In this document: positions 17,230 to 26,742 of the stretch, in pieces
Position numbering within the stretch: position 1 is the first letter of the stretch
Layout of the letters: each line of letters starts with the position of its first letter
Source: Bacteroidia bacterium
GTDB taxonomy: Bacteria; Bacteroidota; Ignavibacteria; SZUA-365
NCBI GenBank assembly: GCA_027493955.1
Contig: JAOSJT010000001.1
Span: 4,450,552-4,514,551 of the forward strand
DNA: 64,000 nt
Reading direction: 5' to 3'
Notes under the pieces: model-generated
What the model was told of the DNA's origin: nothing
Seen by the model: the letters and a program-made list of their open reading frames with translations, nothing else
Database searches by the model: none
Program-made: the position numbers and the translations under genes

Positions 17230-18654
17230 CTAGAGTGCCTTTCCGTCAGGGACGATGGAGAGCTGGTCCAGCTCCGCATCGTTGCTGTGGGCCTCTTCCT
17301 CCGCGCGTGCGAACTTCACGCGAAGCAGCAGCACGAAACCGAGGATGAAATAGGCGGAGAGAGACAACACGGCAAGACGGTAGCTGCCGGTGTACTGCAG
17401 TGCGAGCCCGAAGAACAAAGGACTCAGCCAGCTCGTGCCGCGCTCACTGATTTCGTAAATGCCGAAGTACTCCGCCTCGTGTCCCGGCGGTATCATGCGC
17501 GAAAAAGCGGCGCGACTCAATGCCTGACTGCCGACGAGCACCAGCGCTGTAACGGTAGCCATGATGTAGAAATCCGCTTTACTCTGCAGCGGTCCGTAGG
17601 CATACAGCGTGATGAGTATGTACACGATCAATGAACACAGTATGCTGCGCTTCGTTCCCCATCGGCGGGCCAGACGCTCGAACAACCAGGCGCCGAGCAC
17701 ACCCACAAACTGCACCATCAGTATGATTTCCGCCAGATCCTGCATGCCCAATCCCACTTCCTGCTGTCCGAATTGAGTCGAAATGGACGTAACCGTCTGT
17801 ATGCCGTCGCTGTACAGGAGAAAAGCGACAAGAAAGAGGAGTGTATGAGGGTATTTTCCTAAACTGCGGAGCGTGCCTTTCAGTTCTCTGAAGCCCGCAG
17901 TGAGCAATAACCCTCCCTCGGGTCTCCTGCGCTGCGTCCTGCGCGATGGGAGCAGCATCAATGCGCCACCGCCGAAGAGCAGCCACCAGATGCCGCAGCT
18001 GGCAAGAGCGATGCGCGTAGCGTCCATTATGCCGCAGCTGGCAAGAGCGATGCGCGTAGCGTCCATTTCGCCGATACCCATATCTCCGGCGCCGGCGAAG
18101 AAGACGTACTGAAAGACAAGCAATATCCCGCCACCGAGATAGCCCAGTCCCCAGCCCGCGGAAGATATCCGGTTTCTGTCCTCCGGCCTGCACACGTCCG
18201 GAAGGAAGGCGTTGTACAGCACATCCGACGCTCCGAAGCAGATATTGCCGATGAGAAAGAGCGCTCCGCCAAGCAGGTAGTCGGACGCGCCGACGGCAAG
18301 CATCGCGATGACGCTTGCACCGCCTCCGAGCATGCTCACTGTAAGCAGCGGTTTTTTCAGACGGGTGAAGTCCGCTATCGCTCCGATCAGCGGCAGCAGG
18401 CAAATCTGAAGAAAGACGGAGATGGAAATCAGATACGGATAATATGCGCCGGGATGCACGGCGATACCGAATGGATGCAGCATTCCCTCGGCACCCGCCG
18501 CCACCTCGGCGATGTCGGTGATGAAGGGACCGAAAAACACCGTCACAACCGATGTCGGGAAAACAGCGGCGCCGAAATCGTACACACACCATCCGACGGA
18601 CTCCCGTCCAAGTCGAAAGATGCTTCCTCTTCGAAGAGCATTAACCGCACTCAT
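17230..18654 (-). CDS. MFS transporter of the UMF1/Atg22-like group, with internal 13-residue duplication
   Basis: Membrane transporter (474 aa) with about 12 hydrophobic segments. The N-terminus WCVYDFGAAVFPTSVVTVFFGPF and the cytoplasmic-loop motif GAIADFTRLKKPLL are typical of the UMF1 (Atg22-related) family; the second half shows GTKRSILCSLIVYILITLYA and RAAFSRMIPPGHEAEYFGIYEI. Substrates of bacterial members are mostly unknown. Oddity: MDATRIALASCGI occurs twice in direct succession near residue 200, from a 39-bp in-frame tandem duplication (17990-18067) falling next to a predicted helix, which may or may not be tolerated. Start 18654 has AAGGAG 8 nt upstream. It lies 141 bp after the TonB-dependent receptor gene. 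Confidence 0.88.
   Translation of the reverse strand: MSAVNALRRGSIFRLGRESVGWCVYDFGAAVFPTSVVTVFFGPFITDIAEVAAGAEGMLHPFGIAVHPGAYYPYLISISVFLQICLLPLIGAIADFTRLKKPLLTVSMLGGGASVIAMLAVGASDYLLGGALFLIGNICFGASDVLYNAFLPDVCRPEDRNRISSAGWGLGYLGGGILLVFQYVFFAGAGDMGIGEMDATRIALASCGIMDATRIALASCGIWWLLFGGGALMLLPSRRTQRRRPEGGLLLTAGFRELKGTLRSLGKYPHTLLFLVAFLLYSDGIQTVTSISTQFGQQEVGLGMQDLAEIILMVQFVGVLGAWLFERLARRWGTKRSILCSLIVYILITLYAYGPLQSKADFYIMATVTALVLVGSQALSRAAFSRMIPPGHEAEYFGIYEISERGTSWLSPLFFGLALQYTGSYRLAVLSLSAYFILGFVLLLRVKFARAEEEAHSNDAELDQLSIVPDGKAL
17990..18067. repeat. 39-bp perfect tandem duplication inside the MFS gene
   Basis: Two exact 39-bp copies (17990-18028 and 18029-18067) in direct succession, adding 13 codons in frame. 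The absence of differences between copies points to a very recent event or strain-level variation. Confidence 0.95.
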
Positions 18655-18795
18655 CGTATCGCTCCTTACCTTTGCCGGATGTCATGCACGAAGTGGGTTT
18701 CCAGGTCCCGCCACCGGCAGACCATGCACCGCAGCACAGCGTGGAAGCATGATGTGGCTGCAGCGACATGGCCGCCGGAGGAGGACCTTCATACA

Positions 18796-21438
18796 TCAGA
18801 ATCGAAGCTGCACGCGTCCGCTGAGCAGTCTGCCCACTTCCGCCCCGCCGATGAACTCGACATGCCTGTGGTCAAGCAGATTTTTCACCGAAACCACGAA
18901 ATCGGGTCGAAGCGGCAGCGGCAGCGGAATCTGCATTCCGAGGTCAATCAATCCGTACGGGCTGATCCTTCCTTCATACACACCGGACTTGATCCGATGG
19001 CCGTCCACAAAGCGATAGCGCGCCGTACCCTGTATGCCGCTGGAGGGTTCGGTATACTGCACGGAGAGCGAGGCCTTGTGCTGCGGGACGTTGAGAGAGA
19101 GCGGACCCATACCGTCCACATCGTCGAAATAGATGGTGTTGATAAAACTGTATGTACCGCTGAGCTGGAGATTGCGAAGCAGGCCGGCCCTGAAATGCAG
19201 GTCCGTACCCCAGTAGTTGATCTTTCCGTAGTTGATCGGAATCATCAGCAGCTCTGTTCTGTCCGACGCCTGCTCGGGCGTGACTGTACCGATCGGAACC
19301 TGGGCCATGCCCTGCGCGACGAGTGCTGCAAACTGCTGAGCGGCTTCTTCGCCGACGATCGGTGCCGCCTGAGCAAAGAGATACGCGGCTGTCTGTTCGC
19401 CGTCGAGGAAAACGTTGGGCGTGGCAACCCGGGCCGGGGTGACGAAGTTCTCGTACGCCGAGTGATATACATCCACACCTGCCTGCAGCTTCTCGGTGAT
19501 CATTCCTTTGTAGCCGATTTCCCAGGAGCTGAGCATAGTGGGCTTGAGCCGTGCGATGTCCCGTACCTGTGAAGGGCTGATCAGATCAAAACCCTCCGTT
19601 TCGATGTTCAGCAGGGCAAGTGCGCCCCCGACCTGCGAGGCGTCCGGTGCGGGGAGCATCTGCAACAATTGGCGTGCTTCCTCGGGCATATCCGGTGAGA
19701 GCGAGACGGCCTGAACGACAGCGTCCCAGTATGCGGAGGCCTGTCCCACGCCCAGGCCCATCAACGGATCGGGATTGAGCTTCGAGTGAAACACGAGGTC
19801 GCCGTCGTTCCGTGCAAACGTATACCCCGTCTCGGGTACGCCCACGTTACGAAGGCCATACATCAGCGGAGGCAAGCCGAGACCGAATACATCGTCGGTA
19901 ATGGACATATCCAGGAAGAGATCGCTGATAGCGGGTGTGAGAAATGCACGGTTGTAGGTGACGCGGAAACTGTGGTTCTCCGTCGGCGAGAAACGCAGGC
20001 CGGCCCTTGGTGAGAATACAGGATCTTCCAGTGCGCTGTGATAATCGAAGCGTCCGGCCAGCAGCAGAGTGAGCATATCCCCTGAAAGGCGTGTGTCGGA
20101 TTGCACGTAGGCCCCGAACTCGTTGACGTCGTCCTTGTTTTCATTCCTGCCCATGATGGTGCCGTCGGTTTCGGGGCGCGTGAGGAACATCTCGACACCA
20201 TAGGTGAAACGCTGCCAGTCGGCGATGACGCCCGCGTGCTGCACTTCCGCCACGATTTTTTTCGAGTTGTCTACGATTTTCTGATTACCGCGCAGCAGAT
20301 ACGTGTCGCCGGCGTCGTTCATGTTGAGGTACACCTGCGCGAAGAGGTTGCCGCTTGTAAAACGGCTTTGCACATGCGAATAGCTGAAATTCTGCGCCAT
20401 GACGGCGCCGTTGTCGGTGAGATCCAATCCTCGCACGGCGTTGCTGTGTCCCGTGTTGAGTGTAAGTGTACTGGCTGTGCCGATGTTGTAATCCAGTCGC
20501 GCATCGACGGAGTAACGCTCCGATGTGCGGTCGTCGGGATAGGGCTCGCGAGCGTCGGTAAACTGCCAATCCTCGGCGCGCATATAGCCGGCGGATACCC
20601 TGTAGCCAAAATCGCTTCCGAGCGTGCCGGCATGCCTCCCCGAGGCGGACATCAGGGATTGGCTTCCGCCCATGAAGGACAACTCCGTGCCGCGCGATGC
20701 AAACGGCGACTTTGTAATGATGTTCATCACACCATTGGTCACATTCGGGCCGTAGAGCGCCGAGCCGGGACCGAGCACGACTTCGATGCGATCGATGTCC
20801 GCGTCGCTGAGACTTTGCAGGTAGGAGACATTGGCTCTGAGCGATGGAAGGTTGGTGATCCTGTTGTCGACCAGCGTGCGCATGGAGCCGTTGAAAACGT
20901 TGTTCAATCCGCGGGCGATGTACTCACGCTGCATGACACCTTTCTGCGCCACATCTACCCCCTGCACACCCTCCACGTGATCCATAGGCGATGTGCTGTT
21001 TCGTGCTGTGATGTCGCGTGACGAGATAACCGCCACCGATGCCGGAGCATCGAGCATTTTCTCCTTGCGTCGTGAGGCGCTGACAATCACCTCGCCCATG
21101 TTCAGCACTTCTTCTTCCAGTGCGATGCTGAGGTCAGTCGGCTGGCCGGCGCGAACGCGTATCGTGCGTGTATCGCTACGGCTGCCCAGGAAGGAGGTGA
21201 TCATGGAATACTCGCCATCGGCGAGCGTAGTGATCCGGAAGCTGCCATCGGTAGCGCTGTAGGCGCCGGCGGCGAAGCTGTTGTCGCCCGGGTCGAACAG
21301 ACGGATGTGTACTCCGGGCAGCGTGTTACCTGTCACCGCGTCGGTGACAGTACCCTGCACGATGCCATTTTGCGCATGCAGCGGGACCAGCAATCCGGCG
21401 AGCAGCAGCGCTGTGAGAAGGATGGATAGTCGTTTCAT
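18796..21438 (-). CDS. TonB-dependent outer membrane receptor with carboxypeptidase-regulatory-like domain
   Basis: Outer-membrane active transporter (880 aa). Signal peptide MKRLSILLTALLLAGLLVPLHAQ, then a CarboxypepD_reg-like beta-sandwich at about 25-110 (VQGTVTDAVTGNTLPGVHIR, DGSFRITTLADGEYSM). The plug domain follows at about 125-250 (EVIVSASRRKEKMLDAPASV, RIEVVLGPGSALYGPNVTNG), then a beta-barrel ending in the outer-membrane-type C-terminal Phe (GRVQLRF). Start 21438 is fixed by GGAG 6 nt upstream; the frame is open upstream through unrelated sequence. The ligand is not identifiable. It follows the acyltransferase-like gene by 47 bp, so probably the same transcript, and precedes an MFS transporter that might take the same compound across the inner membrane. 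Confidence 0.93.
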   Translation of the reverse strand: MKRLSILLTALLLAGLLVPLHAQNGIVQGTVTDAVTGNTLPGVHIRLFDPGDNSFAAGAYSATDGSFRITTLADGEYSMITSFLGSRSDTRTIRVRAGQPTDLSIALEEEVLNMGEVIVSASRRKEKMLDAPASVAVISSRDITARNSTSPMDHVEGVQGVDVAQKGVMQREYIARGLNNVFNGSMRTLVDNRITNLPSLRANVSYLQSLSDADIDRIEVVLGPGSALYGPNVTNGVMNIITKSPFASRGTELSFMGGSQSLMSASGRHAGTLGSDFGYRVSAGYMRAEDWQFTDAREPYPDDRTSERYSVDARLDYNIGTASTLTLNTGHSNAVRGLDLTDNGAVMAQNFSYSHVQSRFTSGNLFAQVYLNMNDAGDTYLLRGNQKIVDNSKKIVAEVQHAGVIADWQRFTYGVEMFLTRPETDGTIMGRNENKDDVNEFGAYVQSDTRLSGDMLTLLLAGRFDYHSALEDPVFSPRAGLRFSPTENHSFRVTYNRAFLTPAISDLFLDMSITDDVFGLGLPPLMYGLRNVGVPETGYTFARNDGDLVFHSKLNPDPLMGLGVGQASAYWDAVVQAVSLSPDMPEEARQLLQMLPAPDASQVGGALALLNIETEGFDLISPSQVRDIARLKPTMLSSWEIGYKGMITEKLQAGVDVYHSAYENFVTPARVATPNVFLDGEQTAAYLFAQAAPIVGEEAAQQFAALVAQGMAQVPIGTVTPEQASDRTELLMIPINYGKINYWGTDLHFRAGLLRNLQLSGTYSFINTIYFDDVDGMGPLSLNVPQHKASLSVQYTEPSSGIQGTARYRFVDGHRIKSGVYEGRISPYGLIDLGMQIPLPLPLRPDFVVSVKNLLDHRHVEFIGGAEVGRLLSGRVQLRF

Positions 21439-21485
21439 AGCAAACTCCGATGAAGTGTGGAATGGCTGTTGGTGTCCATATATCG

Positions 21486-22571
21486 TTACAAGTCTTTCCT
21501 GTAGACAGCGAAGCTTTTCCACGGAGACAGGCCGAAACGCAGAGCCATTCTCTCCGATGCGGTATTTCCCTCGGTAATCCATGTCGAGTACATTTCCCTG
21601 TAGCGGCCCGCTGTTTGCGCGAGATGCTTCGACAGCAGGAGGGAGGCCGCGGAGTTCTGATACTCCGGATGGATGCCGATGGCGAAGGTAATCAGAGTGC
21701 GCGATATGCGGGCGTACAGCGCTGCGGCAACGGTCGCCGGCACACGTCCCCATCGCCCGAAGCGGCGAAGCGCCGGGTTGATATCGGGGAAGCAGAGCAG
21801 CGCACCTACCGGACGGAGGCCGTCGCAGACAAGGGAGAAGCTCTCCGGCCTGAACGCCGGGAGCAGAAACTTCGCGTTATAGAAGTATTCGTCCGGCGAC
21901 ATGGGCTCCCGGCCCCAGCCCTGACTGAAGGCCGCCTCGAAAATATCGGCGAGGTCTTCGATTCCTGCTGCCAGGTCGCGCAGGCCGACCTGGCGGATAT
22001 TGTAGCGTGAGCTGCGGTCGGGCAAGGATGTCGTGAGCGTTTCGGCACTGCGTTGCAGTGAGAGATTTCGCCACGTCCGTCCGCGTCGTTCGATGTGGTA
22101 ACCCGCCGCTTCCAGCAACCGGGCGTAATACGGCGGCGAGCAGGCCTCATTCAACAGATTTTTCTCACCGAAATGGTCGAGTTGCACACCGGTGATACCG
22201 GAACGCGTCGGACTGAATGGACCGTGCAATGCGGATGCGCCATACTCCAGACACAGTTCCTCCGCTCGCCTCAGCAGCGCCGCCGCTGTGTTTGTATCGT
22301 TGATGCACTCAAAAAAGCCGAATATTGCGGTGCCGCCCGCTTCGCGTGAAGGAAGCAGCGAGCAGCGGCCAACCGCCTCGCCCTCGCGCAGCGCGAGCAG
22401 GAGGTGCAATGCACGGCCCTGGAAGGCCGGATTGCGCTGTACGTCAAGCAGGCGTCGAAGCTCATATCCCGGCAATGGCTGGGCGGGGGAGCGGTGGCTG
22501 TACAGCTGGTATTGCAGGTCTGTAAAGCGCCGCAGGTCCTTATCGCTTTCCACCGTGATGATGCTGGTCAT
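21486..22571 (-). CDS. GNAT-like acyltransferase family protein
   Basis: A 361-aa protein with acetyltransferase-like features: an N-terminal alpha/beta region (LHLLLALREGEAVGRCSLLPSR) and a C-terminal GNAT-like segment ITFAIGIHPEYQNSAASLLLS, YSTWITEGNTASERMALRFG. Length and layout resemble the two-domain N-acetyltransferase proteins often annotated only as hypothetical. A conserved-looking middle part (GPFSPTRSGITGVQLDHFG, AGYHIERRGRTW) is characteristic of that group. No specific substrate can be given. The start is ambiguous among ATGs at 22571, 22583 and 22607; I take 22571, with GGAT 6 nt upstream. Confidence 0.75.
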   Translation of the reverse strand: MTSIITVESDKDLRRFTDLQYQLYSHRSPAQPLPGYELRRLLDVQRNPAFQGRALHLLLALREGEAVGRCSLLPSREAGGTAIFGFFECINDTNTAAALLRRAEELCLEYGASALHGPFSPTRSGITGVQLDHFGEKNLLNEACSPPYYARLLEAAGYHIERRGRTWRNLSLQRSAETLTTSLPDRSSRYNIRQVGLRDLAAGIEDLADIFEAAFSQGWGREPMSPDEYFYNAKFLLPAFRPESFSLVCDGLRPVGALLCFPDINPALRRFGRWGRVPATVAAALYARISRTLITFAIGIHPEYQNSAASLLLSKHLAQTAGRYREMYSTWITEGNTASERMALRFGLSPWKSFAVYRKDL

Positions 22572-22998
22572 GAGGATATCCATTCTGCTGATAACGTGCA
22601 TTGCGTCGGTACGCATGGAAGTACGCAGAAAAAATACCCAGGGCCGTCCGGCCGCCTGTCACGAGAATATCATGGAGTTGTTAAGAATTCACCGACGGGG
22701 GTAATGGATAGCCGAACGACGCCGGGGAATCCGATGTAAACGTCCCGGCCGCTTTGAGCAGGTCGTGACGAGGTATGGTGCGCTCTGGGATGTCAGACAC
22801 TCTGCGGCAGGGCAACTCTGTCTTGCGGCGATACGGGCGTGAAGTTATTCGGAAGAACGGCTTCCTGATTCCGTTTCGGCAGCAAACCCGGGTTCAAGGG
22901 GTATCTTTCGTGTTCTCACATCGCTTATTCACAGCAGATAATCCTGTGTTCCCTGCATTTCCCTTGCAGACTTCTCCCTCACCACGTACTATTGTCAC
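22572..22998. other. Divergent intergenic region with GC-rich hairpin
   Basis: Lies between the minus-strand acyltransferase gene and the plus-strand kinase gene, so both promoters should be here. Around 22720-22750 a perfect stem GCCGGG / CCCGGC encloses a GGAATCCGATGTAAACG loop. No gene is seen. Confidence 0.4.
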
Positions 22999-24018
22999 AT
23001 GAAACGTGCCCAAATCATCTCACTCCATATCTTCGCGTGGGTGTTTTTTGTGATCAACGTGCTGCTGACCTATCCGTCGCAGTACGTCGCACAATTCGGG
23101 CTGTTCGCACTGGGAGTGAAGACGGCGACGTTTTACCTGGTGATGTCGATTGGATTCTACACGAACTACCTCCTCCTGACGCCGAAGCTGTTGGCGGCGA
23201 AGCGCTATGTTCTCTTCATTCTTGCGGTTCTGCTTCTTCAGATGGCAATGGTGGGGGCTTTTCTGCTGCACGCTCTGTTCCTCGACTGGTATCTCGAGAC
23301 GGGAAGCATGTTCATGAATGAGCGTCTTTCCGTCATCCCGTATCTGGCGTTTGAAGTCCTGTTTTTTCTTCTCATCAGCACCGGGGCAAGGTTTTCGGCG
23401 GACTGGTTTCGCATGCAGAAAATGCGCGAGGAACTCAGAAAGGAAAAGGAGCAGGCCGAACTCGCCCTGCTTCGACAACAGCTTAGCCCGCACTTCCTTT
23501 TCAACACACTGAATAACATTTACTCGCTCACCGTTCATCGTCCGGCCGAGGCGCCGGCAGCGATGCTGCGTTTGTCGGAACTGATGCGCTCGGTGCTCAG
23601 AAGTATCGAAAAGGATGAAGTAGATCTGGAAAACGAGGTGACACAGCTTTGCAGCTTTATCGATCTCAAGCGCCTGCGGTATCCTGAAGACGAACGCATC
23701 AGTTTCGAGGTGTTCGGGGATGTGCGCGGAGTACGTCTGCATCCCATGCTGTTGTTGCCGCTTGCGGAGAATGCGTTCAAACATGGCGATCTGTACTCTC
23801 CTGATACGTCGGTGAATATCACCCTCTCCGTGGATGAGCACCGGCTGGTCTTCACTGTCGAGAATACGCCTTCGGAAGGGAGCCGGGAAAGTACGAGCGG
23901 CATCGGCCTGCAGAATGTCAGGAGACGCCTGGAATTGCTGTACCCCGGTCGATTCGAATTGCACATTGATTCCACACCGCAGAAGTACGTTGTTGTCCTG
24001 CAACTGAGGTTGGCGTGA
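22999..24018 (+). CDS. Sensor histidine kinase, LytS/YehU family
   Basis: Membrane-bound sensor kinase (339 aa). Four transmembrane segments occupy about residues 8-125 (ISLHIFAWVFFVINVLL, ATFYLVMSIGFYTNYLLL, VLFILAVLLLQMAMVGAFLL, VIPYLAFEVLFFLLIST). A coiled linker (MQKMREELRKEKEQAELALL) and the His-kinase box LSPHFLFNTLNNIYSL follow, with the phosphorylated His near residue 169, then an HATPase domain with N-box PLAENAFKHG and GIGLQNVRRRLELLYPG. It has no separate extracellular sensor domain, as is common in this family in Bacteroidota. Start ATG 22999. It overlaps the response-regulator start by 4 bp (GTGA). Confidence 0.95.
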   Translation: MKRAQIISLHIFAWVFFVINVLLTYPSQYVAQFGLFALGVKTATFYLVMSIGFYTNYLLLTPKLLAAKRYVLFILAVLLLQMAMVGAFLLHALFLDWYLETGSMFMNERLSVIPYLAFEVLFFLLISTGARFSADWFRMQKMREELRKEKEQAELALLRQQLSPHFLFNTLNNIYSLTVHRPAEAPAAMLRLSELMRSVLRSIEKDEVDLENEVTQLCSFIDLKRLRYPEDERISFEVFGDVRGVRLHPMLLLPLAENAFKHGDLYSPDTSVNITLSVDEHRLVFTVENTPSEGSRESTSGIGLQNVRRRLELLYPGRFELHIDSTPQKYVVVLQLRLA

Positions 24019-24716
24019 AATTCACCTGCATCGCCGTCGATGATGAAGTGCTCGCACTCGATGTCGTTCAGACCTACGTCGAACGCCTTCCCTGGCTTCA
24101 GCTCAAGGCACGCTGTCTTACCGCAACGGATGCCTTAGCGGTGCTACGGCAGGAAACCGTTGATATTCTGTTTCTGGATATACAGCTTCCGGATATCACA
24201 GGAATGGAGATGCTTCGTTCGCTGCACCGCCCTCCGCTGGTAATCTTCACAACAGCGTTCGAGCAATACGCGGTGGAGAGCTACACTGTTGATGCTGTTG
24301 ATTACCTTGTGAAACCATTTTCCTTCGAACGTTTTCTGAACGCGGTGCATAAAGCGGAAGTACTGCTTGCCCCGTCCAGCAAGGTGATAGACGGAGGCGA
24401 TACGCTCTTCATTCATACGGAGCAGGGTGATCTGCGCATCGCCGGCAGGGATGTGTTATATATCAAGTCGTTAAGCGAATACGCCATAGTACGTACCGTG
24501 ACCAAGGAGTATCTCGTTCGTGAAAGTCTGCGCGAAATTGAAATGCGTATTGCCCGACTGGGTTTTCTGCGTGTCCACAAATCATACATCGTGAGTATCC
24601 CCAATGTATCAAAAGTGGAGAATAACGTAATCCGTGTGGGCGATGCTGTCATTCCGGTTGGAAAAACCTATCGCGACGCGGTTCGCCATTTCGTGGAACG
24701 ATTCCGTATTGGGTAA
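24015..24716 (+). CDS. LytTR-family response regulator
   Basis: DNA-binding response regulator (233 aa), partner of the overlapping kinase. The receiver domain has the acidic pocket (AVDDE), phospho-acceptor Asp in ILFLDIQLPDITG, Thr in IFTTAF and Lys in YLVKPFSF. The LytTR DNA-binding domain begins near residue 125 (LFIHTEQGDLRIAGRDVLYI, FLRVHKSYIVSIPNVSKVE, IPVGKTYRDAVR). Translation starts with GTG at 24015, sharing the kinase stop codon region. The target genes are unknown; the nearest downstream gene is the secreted lectin. Confidence 0.95.
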   Translation: MKFTCIAVDDEVLALDVVQTYVERLPWLQLKARCLTATDALAVLRQETVDILFLDIQLPDITGMEMLRSLHRPPLVIFTTAFEQYAVESYTVDAVDYLVKPFSFERFLNAVHKAEVLLAPSSKVIDGGDTLFIHTEQGDLRIAGRDVLYIKSLSEYAIVRTVTKEYLVRESLREIEMRIARLGFLRVHKSYIVSIPNVSKVENNVIRVGDAVIPVGKTYRDAVRHFVERFRIG

Positions 24717-24834
24717 GACGGATGATGTGATATACCTCCGACGGAGGATCCCGGCTCTTCAGAGCGGCCCGACGACGTGAATACCTGCTACCGGTGACCC
24801 TGTTGATGCACCTGTTTAAACATCCGGAGTATAT

Positions 24835-25983
24835 ATGAAACCTTGTCTCACCGTACTTCTTTTCTGCGCGCTCTTTCTGCCGTTACGAGTCACTGCGCAG
24901 TGCGGCTCCTCTTCCACAGTGTATCACTTCATTTACGACAGCAAATCCTACGAAGTGGTGAAGGAAAACGCCAACTGGGCGCAAGCCGCCGCCTGCGCCG
25001 TACAGCGGGGAGGCATGTTAGCGGAGATCAACAGCGCGGCTGAGCAGAACGCTCTGTTCACCCAACTGCTCGTAAACGCATCAATTGTGACTTCGAGAAC
25101 GATCGCACCAGACGGCGGCGGGGCCGCATACGTGTGGCTCGGGGGGAATGACATTCAGACCGAAGGCAGCTGGATCTGGGATGGTGCGAATACCGGGAGT
25201 GGAACGCAGTTCTGGCAGGGTCTCTCCGCCGCAAACGGCGGGGGACCCGTGAATTCGCTCTATACCAACTGGGGAAACGAACCAGACAATTTCGGCACCG
25301 GCCAGGACGGCCTCGCCCTGGCGCTTACCAACTGGCCGCTCGGAACCGCTGGCCAGTGGAATGACATCAGCACTTCCAACTCGATCTATTACATCGTCGA
25401 ACATCCGGGTATCATTCCGGTCGAGCTTCTGTTCTTCAGAGCGGAGCCCAGATCTGATGTGCTTCGCCTGCACTGGAGTACTGCGACGGAAACCAACAAC
25501 TACGGATGGATGGTGGAACGGCGCGACAATGACCGAACGTGGATGGACATCGGATTCGTCCCGGGTTCGGGAACGACTTCGCTTACACGGTTCTACTCGT
25601 TTGACGATACAGGTCATCGTGTGTCTGGTCCCATCGAATATCGCATTCGCCAGATCGATTACGACGGAAGCACATCGTATTCCGATGTGCTGCGCATTGA
25701 AGCGGAGTCTCCACCTTCGCAGGTCGTTCTCGGGAAAAATTTCCCCAATCCCTTTACACATGGAACCACGATAGTCATTACTCTCGATACACCTCGGGAG
25801 GTCACGCTCGTCATAACGGATATGACAGGACGGGAAGTCAGGCGAATCGAGAATGTGTCCAACGGCAGAGCCGGAAAACATGAAATACCATTTACCGGTG
25901 GCGACCTGCCTGCGGGCATGTATGTGTACAGACTTGAGTCAGGAATGCTCATCCACAGAGGAGTGATGCTGCTGGTCCGCTAG
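24835..25983 (+). CDS. Secreted C-type-lectin-like protein with T9SS sorting domain
   Basis: Extracellular protein (382 aa). Signal peptide MKPCLTVLLFCALFLPLRVTAQ. Residues about 30-185 read as a C-type lectin fold: SYEVVKENANWAQAAACAVQ, VWLGGNDIQTEGSWIWDG, WGNEPDNF and the WND motif QWNDISTSNSIYYIVE. A middle segment (VERRDNDRTWMDIGFVPG, YRIRQIDYDGSTSYSD) is the fibronectin-like linker common in such proteins. The C-terminal about 85 residues carry the type A sorting signal (LGKNFPNPFTHGTTIVI, DLPAGMYVYRLE), implying export by the type IX system. The ligand is unknown. A terminator hairpin follows. Confidence 0.88.
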   Translation: MKPCLTVLLFCALFLPLRVTAQCGSSSTVYHFIYDSKSYEVVKENANWAQAAACAVQRGGMLAEINSAAEQNALFTQLLVNASIVTSRTIAPDGGGAAYVWLGGNDIQTEGSWIWDGANTGSGTQFWQGLSAANGGGPVNSLYTNWGNEPDNFGTGQDGLALALTNWPLGTAGQWNDISTSNSIYYIVEHPGIIPVELLFFRAEPRSDVLRLHWSTATETNNYGWMVERRDNDRTWMDIGFVPGSGTTSLTRFYSFDDTGHRVSGPIEYRIRQIDYDGSTSYSDVLRIEAESPPSQVVLGKNFPNPFTHGTTIVITLDTPREVTLVITDMTGREVRRIENVSNGRAGKHEIPFTGGDLPAGMYVYRLESGMLIHRGVMLLVR

Positions 25984-26005
25984 CGCACATTTCGCTCCAT
26001 CCACG

Positions 26006-26042
26006 ACGATGGCCGCGCGGGGTTAACCCGGGCGGCCATCGT
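26006..26042 (+). terminator. Strong hairpin after the lectin gene
   Basis: Perfect 11-bp inverted repeat ACGATGGCCGC / GCGGCCATCGT with a 15-nt loop that itself holds GGGTTAACCC. It starts 23 bp after the stop codon. There is no long U-tract, but the stem is very stable. Confidence 0.7.
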
Positions 26043-26280
26043 GTCGTATATGGGGTTTGTGCAGCAAAAGTGCCATGCCGCGTGGGCACCCTCACTATTT
26101 TACTTCTGATCCATTGCCAGGAAGACTATTCATTGCCGCCATCGGACGGCCTACGGTATGCAGGGAGCAACTGACGGTAGGCATGTAATGGGAGCGACGC
26201 GACAGATTTTGCCGAGCAAGAACATGAGAGATGCCAACAGTCGATGTACCTGGAAAGTCGCAGCGGAGGTTATTGGCGTA

Positions 26281-26742
26281 TCACAACCGTAAAGTTTCCA
26301 GTTCTGCTTTTATATACAGTGCGGACGCAATAAGCACAGCGCTTAGGAGAATCGTCCCGCCGATGATCCAGCCCCAGGGCATCTCAATGCTGCGTTCTGG
26401 TGCTTTGAAATTCTCATTCATAACATAGGGTATTGTTTGACGGGCTGCAGTCCGCTCGGCGACGGCTTGCGACATCCCGTGTACACGCATACAGCTGTCT
26501 ACTCGTTGTTGGAATGAGACACACGCACTTTCCAGTGCTTCGACCCTGTGATGTAGATCCTGTCGGCGCAATTCGTTTCCCGATTGCTCCGAAGGCATCG
26601 CAGCGAGTAACTCATCACGTTCTTTGCAAGGGTATCGCAGAACCTCGCTCTGTGATTCACGTGGTATCGTGGCACAGCTGGCCAGTATCATTGTACAGCA
26701 GAGGAGGAGGCTTATAACGGGAACACATCGACGCTGTATCAT
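26281..26742 (-). CDS. Small lipoprotein with C-terminal membrane anchor, function unknown
   Basis: A 153-aa protein without a family I recognise. The N-terminus MIQRRCVPVISLLLCCTMILASC is a lipoprotein signal with lipobox ILAS-C. The middle is a predicted coiled coil (RRQDLHHRVEALESACVSFQ). A second hydrophobic span, WGWIIGGTILLSAVLIASAL, near the C-terminus would anchor it at both ends, an unusual arrangement reminiscent of phage spanin-like or envelope-spanning proteins, but no phage genes are nearby. The codon use and surrounding AT-richness differ somewhat from neighbours. Start 26742 has GAGG 7 nt upstream. Confidence 0.6.
   Translation of the reverse strand: MIQRRCVPVISLLLCCTMILASCATIPRESQSEVLRYPCKERDELLAAMPSEQSGNELRRQDLHHRVEALESACVSFQQRVDSCMRVHGMSQAVAERTAARQTIPYVMNENFKAPERSIEMPWGWIIGGTILLSAVLIASALYIKAELETLRL

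Noticed and set aside
22700-22830. Possible cobalamin riboswitch (GGGAATCC.ATGTAAA.. resembles the B12-box region)
   Set aside because: Only one short block matches; it sits in the loop of a simple GC-rich hairpin. The downstream conserved blocks (CCCGCxACTG, AGCCAGGAGACCTGCC) are absent, and the downstream genes are a kinase and regulator.
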